From positions 1 through 64,000 of the forward strand of contig VERE01000001.1 in the NCBI GenBank assembly GCA_018882835.1: a DNA stretch of 64,000 nt, written 5' to 3'. The position numbers were made by a program, and so were the translations under genes. The notes beneath the pieces are model-generated. The model was not told the DNA's origin. It saw only the letters and a list, made by a program, of their open reading frames with translations, and did no database searches. This DNA is from Limnohabitans sp. GTDB taxonomy: Bacteria > Pseudomonadota > Gammaproteobacteria > Burkholderiales > Burkholderiaceae_C. Positions 1-8,927 of the stretch are shown in pieces; the first letter of the stretch is position 1, and every line of letters starts with the position of its first letter.

Positions 1-2
1 CT

Positions 3-71
3 GCACACCTGTTGATGGAAGAGGTAAACGCCTGGCAAAAAACCAGCTGGACACTTCAGATCAAAGCTTAA
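3..71 (+). CDS. C-terminal fragment of an upstream gene (…AHLLMEEVNAWQKTSWTLQIKA*), product unknown
   Basis: Open frame from the window edge to TAA at 69-71; very short, not assignable. Confidence 0.25.
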   Translation, partial: AHLLMEEVNAWQKTSWTLQIKA

Positions 72-76
72 GGTCA

Positions 77-94
77 GTGTCACAGACTTGAAAC
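77..94 (+). promoter_or_regulatory. Weak Pho-box-like site upstream of ppk2
   Basis: GTGTCAC-agac-TTGAAAC, 7-4-7 arrangement with partial match to CTGTCAT units. Confidence 0.2.
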
Positions 95-136
95 GTTCCC
101 AAGGCACCATGTTTGTTTTAAAGTGAGCTGGATGCC

Positions 137-1042
137 ATGAATGAACGCCCATCATTGGACGAGGATCATATCCGACGTCTTCGCGAAGACTTGCTGGACA
201 GTCTGGATGAGGAACTGGAGATGGAATTGGATGATCGGGCGCAGGCCCCCTCTGATTCAAATGAAGACCACATCTCTCGAGCGCGTTATTTCCGAGAACT
301 GTTGCGACTCCAGGGAGAGCTTGTCAAACTCCAAGACTGGGTGGTGGCAAAGCGACACCGCATTGTGATCTTGTTCGAGGGACGTGACGCAGCTGGCAAG
401 GGAGGCGTCATCAAGCGAATCACGCAACGGCTCAACCCTCGTGTTTGCAGAGTTGCCGCCCTGCCCGCCCCCAACGACCGGGAGCGAACGCAGTGGTACT
501 TCCAGCGCTATGTAGCGCACCTTCCCGCAGCAGGTGAGATCGTGCTGTTCGATCGCAGCTGGTACAACCGTGCTGGCGTTGAACGGGTGATGGGCTTTTG
601 CAATGACGCAGAGTACGAGGAATTTTTCCGCACGGTGCCTGAATTTGAAAAAATGCTGGCGCGCAGCGGCATTCAACTGATCAAGTACTGGTTTTCGATC
701 ACGGACGATGAGCAGCACGCGCGCTTTTTAGGCCGAATCCACGATCCGCTCAAACAATGGAAACTCAGCCCGATGGACCTGGAAAGCCGGCGGCGTTGGG
801 AGGACTACACCCGCGCCAAGGAAACCATGATTGAGCGCACGCACATTCCGCAAGCCCCCTGGTGGATTGTCCAGGCCGTGGACAAAAAGCGGGCTCGGCT
901 GAATTGCATGGACCATCTTCTGCAACAAGTCCCTTACCACGAAATTCCGCATCCCGAAGTTGAGTTACCCCAGCGAGTGCGCAACCCAGATTACATTCGA
1001 CATCCGGTCCCAGCAGACATGATCGTGCCGGAAAAGTACTGA
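137..1042 (+). CDS. ppk2: Polyphosphate kinase 2 (class I-like PPK2)
   Basis: Walker A FEGRDAAGKGGVIKRI, FDRSWYNRAGVE, LKQWKLSPMDLESRRRWEDYTRAK; typical PPK2 length. Confidence 0.95.
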   Translation: MNERPSLDEDHIRRLREDLLDSLDEELEMELDDRAQAPSDSNEDHISRARYFRELLRLQGELVKLQDWVVAKRHRIVILFEGRDAAGKGGVIKRITQRLNPRVCRVAALPAPNDRERTQWYFQRYVAHLPAAGEIVLFDRSWYNRAGVERVMGFCNDAEYEEFFRTVPEFEKMLARSGIQLIKYWFSITDDEQHARFLGRIHDPLKQWKLSPMDLESRRRWEDYTRAKETMIERTHIPQAPWWIVQAVDKKRARLNCMDHLLQQVPYHEIPHPEVELPQRVRNPDYIRHPVPADMIVPEKY

Positions 1043-1044
1043 GC

Positions 1045-2148
1045 CTAATGGGCTGAGCCCAAATAGCGCTTGCGCCAGAAAAAGATCAGAAGGCCGACCC
1101 CGACGGCCGCCATCATCAGGAGCGTGGCCTCCAAACCATGCTCGAGATGGATGAATTCAAAATGCTCGAAATTCATGCCAAAGAAGCCTGTGATCAGGTT
1201 CAGGGGCAAGAAAACAGCGGTCAGCACTGTCAGCGTACGCATGATAGCGTTGGTGCGGTTACTTTGCGCGCTGAAATGCATTTGAACACTGGTCTCTGCA
1301 CTTTGCTCCAGCCGCCTGACATGGTGCACAACACGCTCGATGTGCTCTAGGACGTCACGACTGCGGACTTTCAACAGTTCTAGCGCACGATCTGAATGGC
1401 TGCTTTCTGACTTAAGGCTTTCCAATCCATCAGTCCAATCCTGAATGGCAGCACGCTGGTCTTCACAAATTTCATCCAGGTGATGCAGCATCAAACGAGC
1501 GTCCAACAGCGCGCTCCAGTCGTTGAAACGGCCATCGGGACGCAACAACTGACTTTGCCATTGATCCAATTGACGCGTGATGTCTCTTCTCAAATTCAGG
1601 TAGCCATCCACCATTTGACTGGTGATGCGCAACATCAAATCCGCTGAGCTATGCGGCACCCTGGCACTGCTGGTAAACAAATTGGCATGAAACGCTGCCA
1701 GCATGCGACTGGCAAAGGTGTCTCTGACGGCGCAATCCACGGGATGCACCGTCAATAACAATCGGTCAAAAACCGCAAACGCTACGGGACTGGTGTCAAT
1801 GCGTCGCAAAGCATTCATACCCGCTTTGGCTTGCGATCGGTGCAAGATTTCTCCTGGTCGTGACAAATCAGACTCGGTGCTGCCAGCGGCGAGTCGTCGG
1901 AACACCAGCATGTCGTACTGCGAGGTGTAATCGTAATGCGAGGGCAATTGATTGTTCAGCATGTCAGCAATGTGCAAATCCACCAACTGTGAACCACACA
2001 GAGATTGCAGCATCTGTTGCACCTCACTTTGCATCAATTCGAATTCTCGCCGTGCCAAGGCAACCCATACAAAACCGTTCGCGGGCAGAAACTGTGGCAA
2101 CTGGTCGGACTCCAAAATGGCTTCACTGGCTATTGAAAAAACACGCAT
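1045..2148 (-). CDS. CorA/ZntB-family divalent cation transporter
   Basis: C-terminal two TM helices with GMN motif (LITGFFGMNFEHF…FFWRKRYL). Confidence 0.9.
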   Translation of the reverse strand: MRVFSIASEAILESDQLPQFLPANGFVWVALARREFELMQSEVQQMLQSLCGSQLVDLHIADMLNNQLPSHYDYTSQYDMLVFRRLAAGSTESDLSRPGEILHRSQAKAGMNALRRIDTSPVAFAVFDRLLLTVHPVDCAVRDTFASRMLAAFHANLFTSSARVPHSSADLMLRITSQMVDGYLNLRRDITRQLDQWQSQLLRPDGRFNDWSALLDARLMLHHLDEICEDQRAAIQDWTDGLESLKSESSHSDRALELLKVRSRDVLEHIERVVHHVRRLEQSAETSVQMHFSAQSNRTNAIMRTLTVLTAVFLPLNLITGFFGMNFEHFEFIHLEHGLEATLLMMAAVGVGLLIFFWRKRYLGSAH

Positions 2149-2176
2149 GCTGTCATTCCATTGAATTTCAATATAA

Positions 2177-2192
2177 ACTGTATATACTGTAT
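2177..2192 (+). promoter_or_regulatory. Direct repeat ACTGTAT-at 9-bp period (ACTGTATATACTGTAT) in the divergent promoter region
   Basis: Seen directly between the corA-like gene and the 2214 gene. Confidence 0.4.
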
Positions 2193-2213
2193 TATTCTTT
2201 ATAAGGAGCCAAA

Positions 2214-2543
2214 ATGGCCACAGCCACTCGCAAAGCGCCTGCCACCGCTAAAAAAACGGCTCGCACGCCGGCACCTAAACCAGCGCCCGATGCTCAGAAG
2301 CCTGCGGAAGTCAAAACCAAAAAGCCCAAGCTGGTTCGCGACAGTTTCACCATCCCCAAAAATGAGTACAGCAACATTGACACCCTCAAACAAAGAACGG
2401 CATTGCTCGGAAACCCTGCCAAAAAAAGTGAACTGATCCGCGCTGGGATTCAACTTTTGACCACCCTCAACGATGCACAGTTGCGCAAAGCGCTTGCGCA
2501 AATTCCCACCGTCAAGACAGGACGCCCTGTCAAGCCAAAATAA
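2214..2543 (+). CDS. Small basic protein: Lys/Ala/Pro-rich H1-like N-tail, RHH-like core, GRP (AT-hook-like) C-tail
   Basis: MATATRKAPATAKKTARTPAPKPAP… / VRDSFTIPKNEYSNIDTLKQRTALLGNPAKKSELIRAGIQLL / VKTGRPVKPK; RBS aaggag upstream. Confidence 0.8.
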   Translation: MATATRKAPATAKKTARTPAPKPAPDAQKPAEVKTKKPKLVRDSFTIPKNEYSNIDTLKQRTALLGNPAKKSELIRAGIQLLTTLNDAQLRKALAQIPTVKTGRPVKPK

Positions 2544-2569
2544 GCGGCACGCCATGGGCAAGGCAAACG

Positions 2570-3031
2570 CTAGAGCATTTCTGGCGTTTGCACTGTGATC
2601 AAGACCGTCTGGATTTGATCTTCCTTGTGTCGGGAGCGTAGCCACCACACCGAGCCTTTTCGAATAGGAAAGTCCGGGGCATCCAGTTTCAGCAAAGCGG
2701 CTACCGTCTGTCCCAAAAACGGTTGATGGGCAACCACCACCACGGGATTTTTGCCGTGGGGCCATTGCACCAACTCCAGCAAATGCTCATGTGAGCCCTG
2801 CGGGGACAGCTCATCCCGAATTTTGTATTTTCGTCCCATCGGCATGACCGTTTGCTCGGCTCGGCGTGCGGGGCTGCAAAAAATTCGGGCTCCTTCTGGC
2901 AACTGTCGATCCAGCCAACGCGACATCCGTTGCGCCTGCCGTTCACCACGGTGCGTCAAAGCGCGCGCCATATCGTCTTCTCCATCTTCCGCTTCGTGGG
3001 CCTCAGCATGCCGCCAGAGAATCAGATCCAT
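2570..3031 (-). CDS. sixA: Phosphohistidine phosphatase SixA-like (histidine phosphatase family)
   Basis: MDLILWRHAEAHEAEDGEDDMARALTHRGERQA (RHG-like motif), VVVAHQPFLGQT. Confidence 0.9.
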   Translation of the reverse strand: MDLILWRHAEAHEAEDGEDDMARALTHRGERQAQRMSRWLDRQLPEGARIFCSPARRAEQTVMPMGRKYKIRDELSPQGSHEHLLELVQWPHGKNPVVVVAHQPFLGQTVAALLKLDAPDFPIRKGSVWWLRSRHKEDQIQTVLITVQTPEML

Positions 3032-3032
3032 C

Positions 3033-5135
3033 TCAGGCCTTTCCTGCGTAGCGATGCATCAATTGAGCCTGAGCGCTGAGTTTTTGGCGCCGCACCGCAG
3101 GCTGCAATCTGACATAACTTGAATCAGGCTGAAGCGCCCAGGCATCGGTGTTGTCATTGAGGTAAACGGTCAGACACTCTTCTATCACGCGCTCCCTCAG
3201 GACGGGGTCGAGAACGGGCCAGGCCAGCTCAACCCGGCGCAGCATGTTGCGATTCATCCAGTCAGCACTGGACAAATAAAGCGACTCATCGTCACCTGCG
3301 CAAAAATAAAAAACCCGGGAGTGCTCCAGGAACCGGCCAATCACTGACCGCACTTGAATGTTGTCAGTGATGCCTGCGATCTCTGCCGGCAAAATGCAGG
3401 CACCTCGCACGATCAGCTGCACCCTGGCACCCTGCTGTGCTGCCAGCACCAGGGCGCGCGCCAGGCGGTCGTCGGTCAAGGCGTTCATTTTGGCCACAAT
3501 TCGTGCCGGTTGACCGTTGGCTGCTGCCCGTCCAACCTTTTCGATGGCCAAGACCATTTGGTCCTGCAGCTTGAACGGCGCCACCCAGATGTGGTTCATT
3601 CTGGGCAGCCGACTTTGGCTCGCCAGATGAATGAACAGACGCTCAATATCGGCTGTCAATTTGGCGTTGGCGGTCAGGTAGCTGAGATCCGTGTACAAAC
3701 GTGCGGTCCGAGCGTTGTAATTGCCGGTGGACAAATGCGCATATCGCTTCAACAGCTTGCCCTCGCGACGCGTGACCAGAAGCATCTTGGCATGTGTTTT
3801 AAGGCCAACCACGCCATACACAACTTGCGCACCCACCGACTCCAGTTGCTCTGCCCAATTGATGTTGGCTTCTTCGTCAAAGCGAGCCTTCAGTTCCACC
3901 ACTGCAGTGACCTCTTTGCCACGGCGAACCGCCTCGCGCAACAAATCCATCAACTCTGAGTCAGAGCCTGTTCGGTAAATGGTTTGCTTGATGGCCAAAA
4001 CTTGAGGGTCGTAGACAGCCTCACGCAAAAAGGCCAACACCCCCTCAAAGCTTTCATAAGGCTGGTGAATCAGCACATCACGCGATTGCAACTGGGAAAA
4101 GAGGGAAACGCCATGCGCCAATTCACGTGGATAACTTGGGCGGTAAGGCGTGTAAAGCAAGGACGGCATGTCCATCAAATCAATCAATTGATTGAGACGA
4201 ACCAAATTCACAGGGCCATGCACACGGTAAAGTGCACTGGCAGGCAACTCGAACTGTTTCAACAAGAAATCAGACAAATATTCCGAACATCCCGAGGAAA
4301 CTTCCAGGCGGACGGCGCGCCCAAAATGCCGGTGAACCAAGCCTTGGCGAAGTGCCTTGCGCAAATTTTGGACGTCCTCTTCGTCGACTGTGAGATCAGA
4401 ATCGCGCGTCACACGAAATTGTGAAAACTGGCCCACTTCACGCCCAGGGAACAGGTCTTTCAGATGCGCGCGAATGACACTGGAGAGTGAGACAAACAAG
4501 CTTTTCTTTCCGGCGAGCTTTTCGGGCAACTTGATCACCCGAGGCAACACACGCGGCACTTTCACGATGGCAATTTCATTCTCACGTCCAAATGCGTCCT
4601 TGCCTGACAAACGAACAATGAAATTCAGCGATTTGTTGGCAACCTGCGGAAACGGATGCGCAGGGTCCAATCCCACAGGAATCAGCAGCGGTCGCACCTC
4701 TTGCTCAAAATAACGCCTGACCCAACGTTGCTGCGCAAGTGTTCTTTCACTGTGCGAAAGAATTCTGATACCTGCCTTCGCAAAAGCGGGAATCAGTTGA
4801 TGGTTGTATACATCGTATTGGGCTGCGACCAACTCATGGGCGGCTGCGGAGATGTGCTGGTAGCTTTTGACCGAGAACTGCCCTTTTTCATCGTTGCCCA
4901 ATGCAGCACGGAAGTGAAGTGCAAAACGAACCTCAAAAAACTCATCCATATTGGAAGAGACGATGCACAGATATCTCAAACGCTCGAGCAGCGGAACTTC
5001 CTCACGCCTGGCCCAATCCAAAACCCTGGCATTAAATGACAGTATGGCCTGGTCCCGATCAATGAAAGGGATGGCTTGCGATACTTCCGATGAGGGATTT
5101 GAGGTGGGCACAGAAAGCGACATCTGTTGGGACAT
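3033..5135 (-). CDS. ppk1: Polyphosphate kinase 1
   Basis: PPK1 motifs: FIDRDQAILSFNARVLDWA, NMDEFFEVR, LSTGNYNARTARLYTDLSYLTAN. Longest ORF extends to 5174, but its first codons overlap the Pho-box-like repeat; start at 5135 or 5123 more likely. Confidence 0.95.
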   Translation of the reverse strand: MSQQMSLSVPTSNPSSEVSQAIPFIDRDQAILSFNARVLDWARREEVPLLERLRYLCIVSSNMDEFFEVRFALHFRAALGNDEKGQFSVKSYQHISAAAHELVAAQYDVYNHQLIPAFAKAGIRILSHSERTLAQQRWVRRYFEQEVRPLLIPVGLDPAHPFPQVANKSLNFIVRLSGKDAFGRENEIAIVKVPRVLPRVIKLPEKLAGKKSLFVSLSSVIRAHLKDLFPGREVGQFSQFRVTRDSDLTVDEEDVQNLRKALRQGLVHRHFGRAVRLEVSSGCSEYLSDFLLKQFELPASALYRVHGPVNLVRLNQLIDLMDMPSLLYTPYRPSYPRELAHGVSLFSQLQSRDVLIHQPYESFEGVLAFLREAVYDPQVLAIKQTIYRTGSDSELMDLLREAVRRGKEVTAVVELKARFDEEANINWAEQLESVGAQVVYGVVGLKTHAKMLLVTRREGKLLKRYAHLSTGNYNARTARLYTDLSYLTANAKLTADIERLFIHLASQSRLPRMNHIWVAPFKLQDQMVLAIEKVGRAAANGQPARIVAKMNALTDDRLARALVLAAQQGARVQLIVRGACILPAEIAGITDNIQVRSVIGRFLEHSRVFYFCAGDDESLYLSSADWMNRNMLRRVELAWPVLDPVLRERVIEECLTVYLNDNTDAWALQPDSSYVRLQPAVRRQKLSAQAQLMHRYAGKA

Positions 5136-5155
5136 TTGGAGTGTCCACAAATAAG

Positions 5156-5184
5156 ATGACAATTTGATGTCCAAATGATGACAA
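5156..5184 (-). promoter_or_regulatory. Pho-box-like triple repeat upstream of ppk1
   Basis: On the minus strand TTGTCAT-catt-TGGACAT-caaa-TTGTCAT: 7-bp units separated by 4 bp, the PhoB-binding layout. Confidence 0.65.
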
Positions 5185-5186
5185 AT

Positions 5187-6221
5187 CTATTTCTTGATCA
5201 ACGTCAGGTTCTTCAAGAACAATGCAGTCGCCTCGGACCAGCTGAAGTCAAGCGCACGCTCGCGCGCTTGCGAGCGCGTGACACACAAAGCCATTTTGAC
5301 AGCCGTTTCCAAATCATCGTGTAATACACCTCCCAGTCGGTCACCTTCCTCGGTGGTGCGCGCGAGAACCTCCAATGGCCCATCCACCGGATAGGCTGCC
5401 ACGGGCGTACCTGCAGCCATGGCCTCGACCATGACCAGGCCAAAAGTCTCTGAGCGACTCGGAAACACAAACACATCGGAAGATTGATAAATCTTGGACA
5501 GGGCTTCCCTTGGCAGAATTCCCAGCCAGGTTACTTCGGCATAGCGCTGCTGAAGTGACTTCAATACGGGTCCAACGCCACAAACTACCTTGCTTCCTCC
5601 TATGGGGAGGTCCAAAAAGGCCTGAATATTTTTCTCATAAGACACGCGCCCTACAAAGAGCATGATGGGGCGCGGCAAATGCCTGAGTAAGTCGTGGTCA
5701 GTTGGCTTGCTCGCATAGGAAAACAAGGTTGTATCCACGCCATGTGTCCAGGTGCGTAAAGTTGAAAAGCCTCGTCGCTCAAGCATCTGCAACACACCGT
5801 GCGTGGGCACCATCACCCCAGAAGAGGGGCGGTGAAAATGTCGCATCAAGGCGTACCCCCAACTCAATGGCACATGCAATGCTGCATTCAGTATTTCAGG
5901 AAATTTGGTGTGGAATGCAGTCGTGAATGCCTTTTTTCTTCGCAATCCGTATTTTCGACCGGCCCAACCCAGAGGCCCTTCGGTCGCGAGGTGAATGGCG
6001 TCAGGATCAAAGTCATCCAGCATCCGACTCAGACCTGCCAGCGGACGAATCGCCAAGTCAATTCCGGTATACCCAGGACAAGGGCGTGTTTTGAAGCAGC
6101 CAGGATGTATGACCAAAACCTCATGGCCAAGCAACGTCAGTTCCTTGACCAACTCCACCAACGTGGTGACCACACCATTGACCTGCGGCATCCATGCATC
6201 GGTGACCAATGCGATCTTCAT
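5187..6221 (-). CDS. GT4-type glycosyltransferase, Agt-like (candidate glycolipid synthase)
   Basis: MKIALVTDAWMPQVNGVVTTL, LFVGRVSYEKNI, FPSRSETFGLVMVEAMAAGTPV; ATGA overlap with upstream metallophosphoesterase. Confidence 0.85.
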   Translation of the reverse strand: MKIALVTDAWMPQVNGVVTTLVELVKELTLLGHEVLVIHPGCFKTRPCPGYTGIDLAIRPLAGLSRMLDDFDPDAIHLATEGPLGWAGRKYGLRRKKAFTTAFHTKFPEILNAALHVPLSWGYALMRHFHRPSSGVMVPTHGVLQMLERRGFSTLRTWTHGVDTTLFSYASKPTDHDLLRHLPRPIMLFVGRVSYEKNIQAFLDLPIGGSKVVCGVGPVLKSLQQRYAEVTWLGILPREALSKIYQSSDVFVFPSRSETFGLVMVEAMAAGTPVAAYPVDGPLEVLARTTEEGDRLGGVLHDDLETAVKMALCVTRSQARERALDFSWSEATALFLKNLTLIKK

Positions 6222-6988
6222 GCCAGACTTTCTTGCAATTGAACACTGTCTCCCATTTGTGGATCCCAAAAGATCAACTCCAAACGGCCGTCATGGTGTT
6301 CCACCAACGCCGAACGGCTTTCGACCCAGTCACCATCGTTGCAGTACACCACCCCATCTATGGTTCGAATTTCAGCCCGAAGAATGTGGCCGCAAATGAC
6401 CCCCTGAAATCCTCGTTTTTGAGCTTCCTGCGCCACCGCTCGCTCAAAAGCAGTGACATAGTTCAAAGCCGTTTTGACTTTGTGCTTCAGGTAAGCGGAT
6501 AAAGACCAGTAAGGCAAACCAAGGCGAGCGCGTGCGCGATTCAAGTTCCGATTCAATCGCAAGGTGAACTCATACAGGTAATCACCCACATAAGCCAACC
6601 ATTTGGCATGCTGGACAACCGCATCGAAATAATCACCGTGGGTCAACCAAAATTTCCGCCCATCAGCCAGGGTGTGCACGGCTTCTTCAGACACATCGAT
6701 ACCACCAAATTGATGGGTCACAAAATCTCTTGCAAACTCATCGTGGTTGCCTGGCACGTAAATTACCTGACATCCCTTGCGAGCCCGTCGCAGCAGTTTT
6801 TGCACCACATCGTTGTGCGCTTGCGGCCAATACCACTTGCGACGCAACTGCCATCCATCCACGATGTCACCCACCAGGTACAGATAATCACTGCTGTTGA
6901 CTTTGAGAAATGACAACAACGCATCGGCTTGACAGCCAGGTGTTCCCAAATGAATGTCAGAAATAAAGATGGCGCGGTAATGCATCAA
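6218..6988 (-). CDS. Calcineurin-like metallophosphoesterase, PlcP/LpxH-like (candidate phospholipase C of lipid remodelling)
   Basis: FISDIHLGTPGCQAD, LVGDIVDGWQLRRKWYWPQAHNDVVQKLLR, VPGNHDEF, LTHGDYFD, GVICGH. Confidence 0.85.
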   Translation of the reverse strand: MMHYRAIFISDIHLGTPGCQADALLSFLKVNSSDYLYLVGDIVDGWQLRRKWYWPQAHNDVVQKLLRRARKGCQVIYVPGNHDEFARDFVTHQFGGIDVSEEAVHTLADGRKFWLTHGDYFDAVVQHAKWLAYVGDYLYEFTLRLNRNLNRARARLGLPYWSLSAYLKHKVKTALNYVTAFERAVAQEAQKRGFQGVICGHILRAEIRTIDGVVYCNDGDWVESRSALVEHHDGRLELIFWDPQMGDSVQLQESLA

Positions 6989-7830
6989 GCACCCAGGAAG
7001 TGCTTTCTGTAACGGGAAGGTAAATCAGCGATTCGCATCAGCATAGGCAAATCTGCTGTATTGAAGTCTGGGTCCCACGCAGGCGCACCCAGTATGCGAG
7101 CACCTAGTCGCAAATAGCCTTTGATCAGCGCCGGTGGCTCGGCAGTCAAAGCATGATTGAATTGTTCCACTGGCAAAGGCAAGCGCGGTCTGACCTGAAG
7201 TTCGATCGGGGCTAAATGCGTCTGCTTCAATTGATGCCAAATGCTGGCCGCAACTTCACCACTGACAACGCCGTTGTGCATCATGGGAATGCTTGCGCAT
7301 CCAATCATGGTGTCGAGTTGATTGCGCACCATGAACTCAGCCAATGCGCCCCACAAGGCCATGATGACCCCGCCATGTCGATAATCAGCATGGACACAAC
7401 TGCGCCCTAATTCCACCATGCGCTCACGCAAGTTGCGCAGGCGCGTCAGGTCAAATTCGGTATCGGTGTAAGTGCTGCCCACTCGCAATGCTTGTGCCGG
7501 CGTCAAGACGCGGTAAGTCCCAATCACCTCTTGCGATTCAGCATCGCGCACCAATAAATGTTCGCAGTAGTCGTCAAATAAATCGATGTCATGCTCTGGC
7601 AGTGGGGTGCTGAGGCGCGCCCCCATTTCATACGCAAAGATGCTGTACCTCAGTCGCTGTGCGGCCCGTACTTCATCGAGGTGCCGTGCCCACGCCACCT
7701 CGATACCACTTGACTCAGCAATTTTGCGAGGCTGAGATGCAGCGCCGGCTTGATGCGCGCTTTGATGAAGTAACCCCCTGGGCAAAGCTATGGGTGAAAG
7801 GTCGAGTGTGGGGGTTGGCAATTCTTTCAT
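6985..7830 (-). CDS. GNAT-family N-acyltransferase, OlsB-like (ornithine lipid synthesis)
   Basis: AAQRLRYSIFAYEMGARL, DYCEHLLVRDA, ELGRSCVHADYRHGGVIMALWGAL; start MKELPTP preceded by cggag; 4-bp overlap with the next gene. Confidence 0.8.
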   Translation of the reverse strand: MKELPTPTLDLSPIALPRGLLHQSAHQAGAASQPRKIAESSGIEVAWARHLDEVRAAQRLRYSIFAYEMGARLSTPLPEHDIDLFDDYCEHLLVRDAESQEVIGTYRVLTPAQALRVGSTYTDTEFDLTRLRNLRERMVELGRSCVHADYRHGGVIMALWGALAEFMVRNQLDTMIGCASIPMMHNGVVSGEVAASIWHQLKQTHLAPIELQVRPRLPLPVEQFNHALTAEPPALIKGYLRLGARILGAPAWDPDFNTADLPMLMRIADLPSRYRKHFLGA

Positions 7831-7870
7831 GGCATCTCCGTTGAATAAGCTTGCAGGAGAGTTTGAAGAG

Positions 7871-7899
7871 CTGCCGTGACACTGCCATGTCACTTTCAT
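7871..7899 (+). promoter_or_regulatory. Pho-box-like triple repeat in olsB-like/ugd-remnant divergent region
   Basis: CTGCCGT-gaca-CTGCCAT-gtca-CTTTCAT, 7-4-7-4-7 layout, units 5-6/7 to CTGTCAT. Confidence 0.5.
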
Positions 7900-8005
7900 G
7901 AAGAATTTGTCATCTTTATCCGGCGTGAACAAGCCACTGTGTCACAAGCAATTCACATTTATCCAGAAGCATTTCAACAATTCAGAACAATAGAGGGATC
8001 TTCGT

Positions 8006-8600
8006 TTGAAAATCACCGTCATGGGGGCAGACTACGTGGGGCTTGTCATTGGAGCTTATTGCGCGGAAGCTGGCGGCAGCGTGGTTTGCTATGACAGTGA
8101 CATCGACAAGATTCAGTCATTGCAGCGCTGCAAAATTTCCGTGATCGACCCCGACCTCCAGAGCTTGATGGCCAGAAACAAGGGCGCGGGGAGGCTGCGA
8201 TTCACGCACGATGCCGTTTACAGCATTCACCGTGCTGAACTCATTTTCATCACAATCAGCAGATGTTCGATGCCACACTCCTCATGCAATTGTTTGTCGA
8301 GGACCCTTAAAAATGTGCATCGATGGGGAAACCGTTGCGAAGTGATTTTGGTGAATTCCACATTTGGTATGGATATTTCATGACATTGTCAGAAATCTCA
8401 ATTTTGTGGTTTATGCACCCCAAGCGATCAGTTGCCGCGCCGTGACCCTTGAGCCGGCCAGGGCCATGGCTTTAACCATCGCACGGGCACCCCAGCCTGC
8501 TTCGGATGGCGCCGGTCAAACGTTTTCGAAGCAACAAATATTAAATTTTTGTGACAGGCTTGGTAGATCATTAAATGGCAATGATTCAGCGATATCCTGC
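8006..8600 (+). pseudogene. ugd: Degenerate UDP-glucose 6-dehydrogenase N-terminal remnant
   Basis: MKITVMGADYVGLVIGAYCAEAGGSVVCYDSDIDKIQSL…IDPDLQSLMARNKGAGRLRFTHD resembles the Ugd Rossmann N-terminus (GxGYVGL…EPGL…LVARN…GRLRFTTD), then degrades (…VILVNSTFGMD ~ VxVxKSTVPVGT) and stops; full-length Ugd absent. 3' limit uncertain. Confidence 0.75.
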
Positions 8601-8627
8601 TAATCCCTATGTCCCCAAAGGCTAAGC

Positions 8628-8903
8628 ATGCGCGCCATCAAAGAAGCTCGAAAATTCATTGAACGTGAACCACAGACAATGGCTGCCCAAACTCTGTCCA
8701 GGCTGGTTCTGGCTTTAGAAAATCAAAGCCCCTTCTCGATTTCAGAGATCTACAGTTTGAACTACGATCAGTTCAATCTTGCCCTTGAAATACTCCAAGA
8801 ATGGCGAATTGACCGGTATTACGCCAGCAAAGTCAAATTGTTTGATGTATCTACGCAGGCAACGGAAATGTCGCCAGGTCAAGGCAGCACATCGAATTCC
8901 TGA
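8628..8903 (+). CDS. Hypothetical protein, 91 aa, immediately upstream of orphan parA
   Basis: ORF ending 25 bp before the ParA start; no recognised domain. Confidence 0.6.
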   Translation: MRAIKEARKFIEREPQTMAAQTLSRLVLALENQSPFSISEIYSLNYDQFNLALEILQEWRIDRYYASKVKLFDVSTQATEMSPGQGSTSNS

Positions 8904-8927
8904 CAAGCTTGCACAAGGCCGCTCACC

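Noticed and set aside
2177-2192. LexA-box-like CTGTATATACTGTA
   Set aside because: Does not fit CTGT-N8-ACAG; it is a direct repeat instead.
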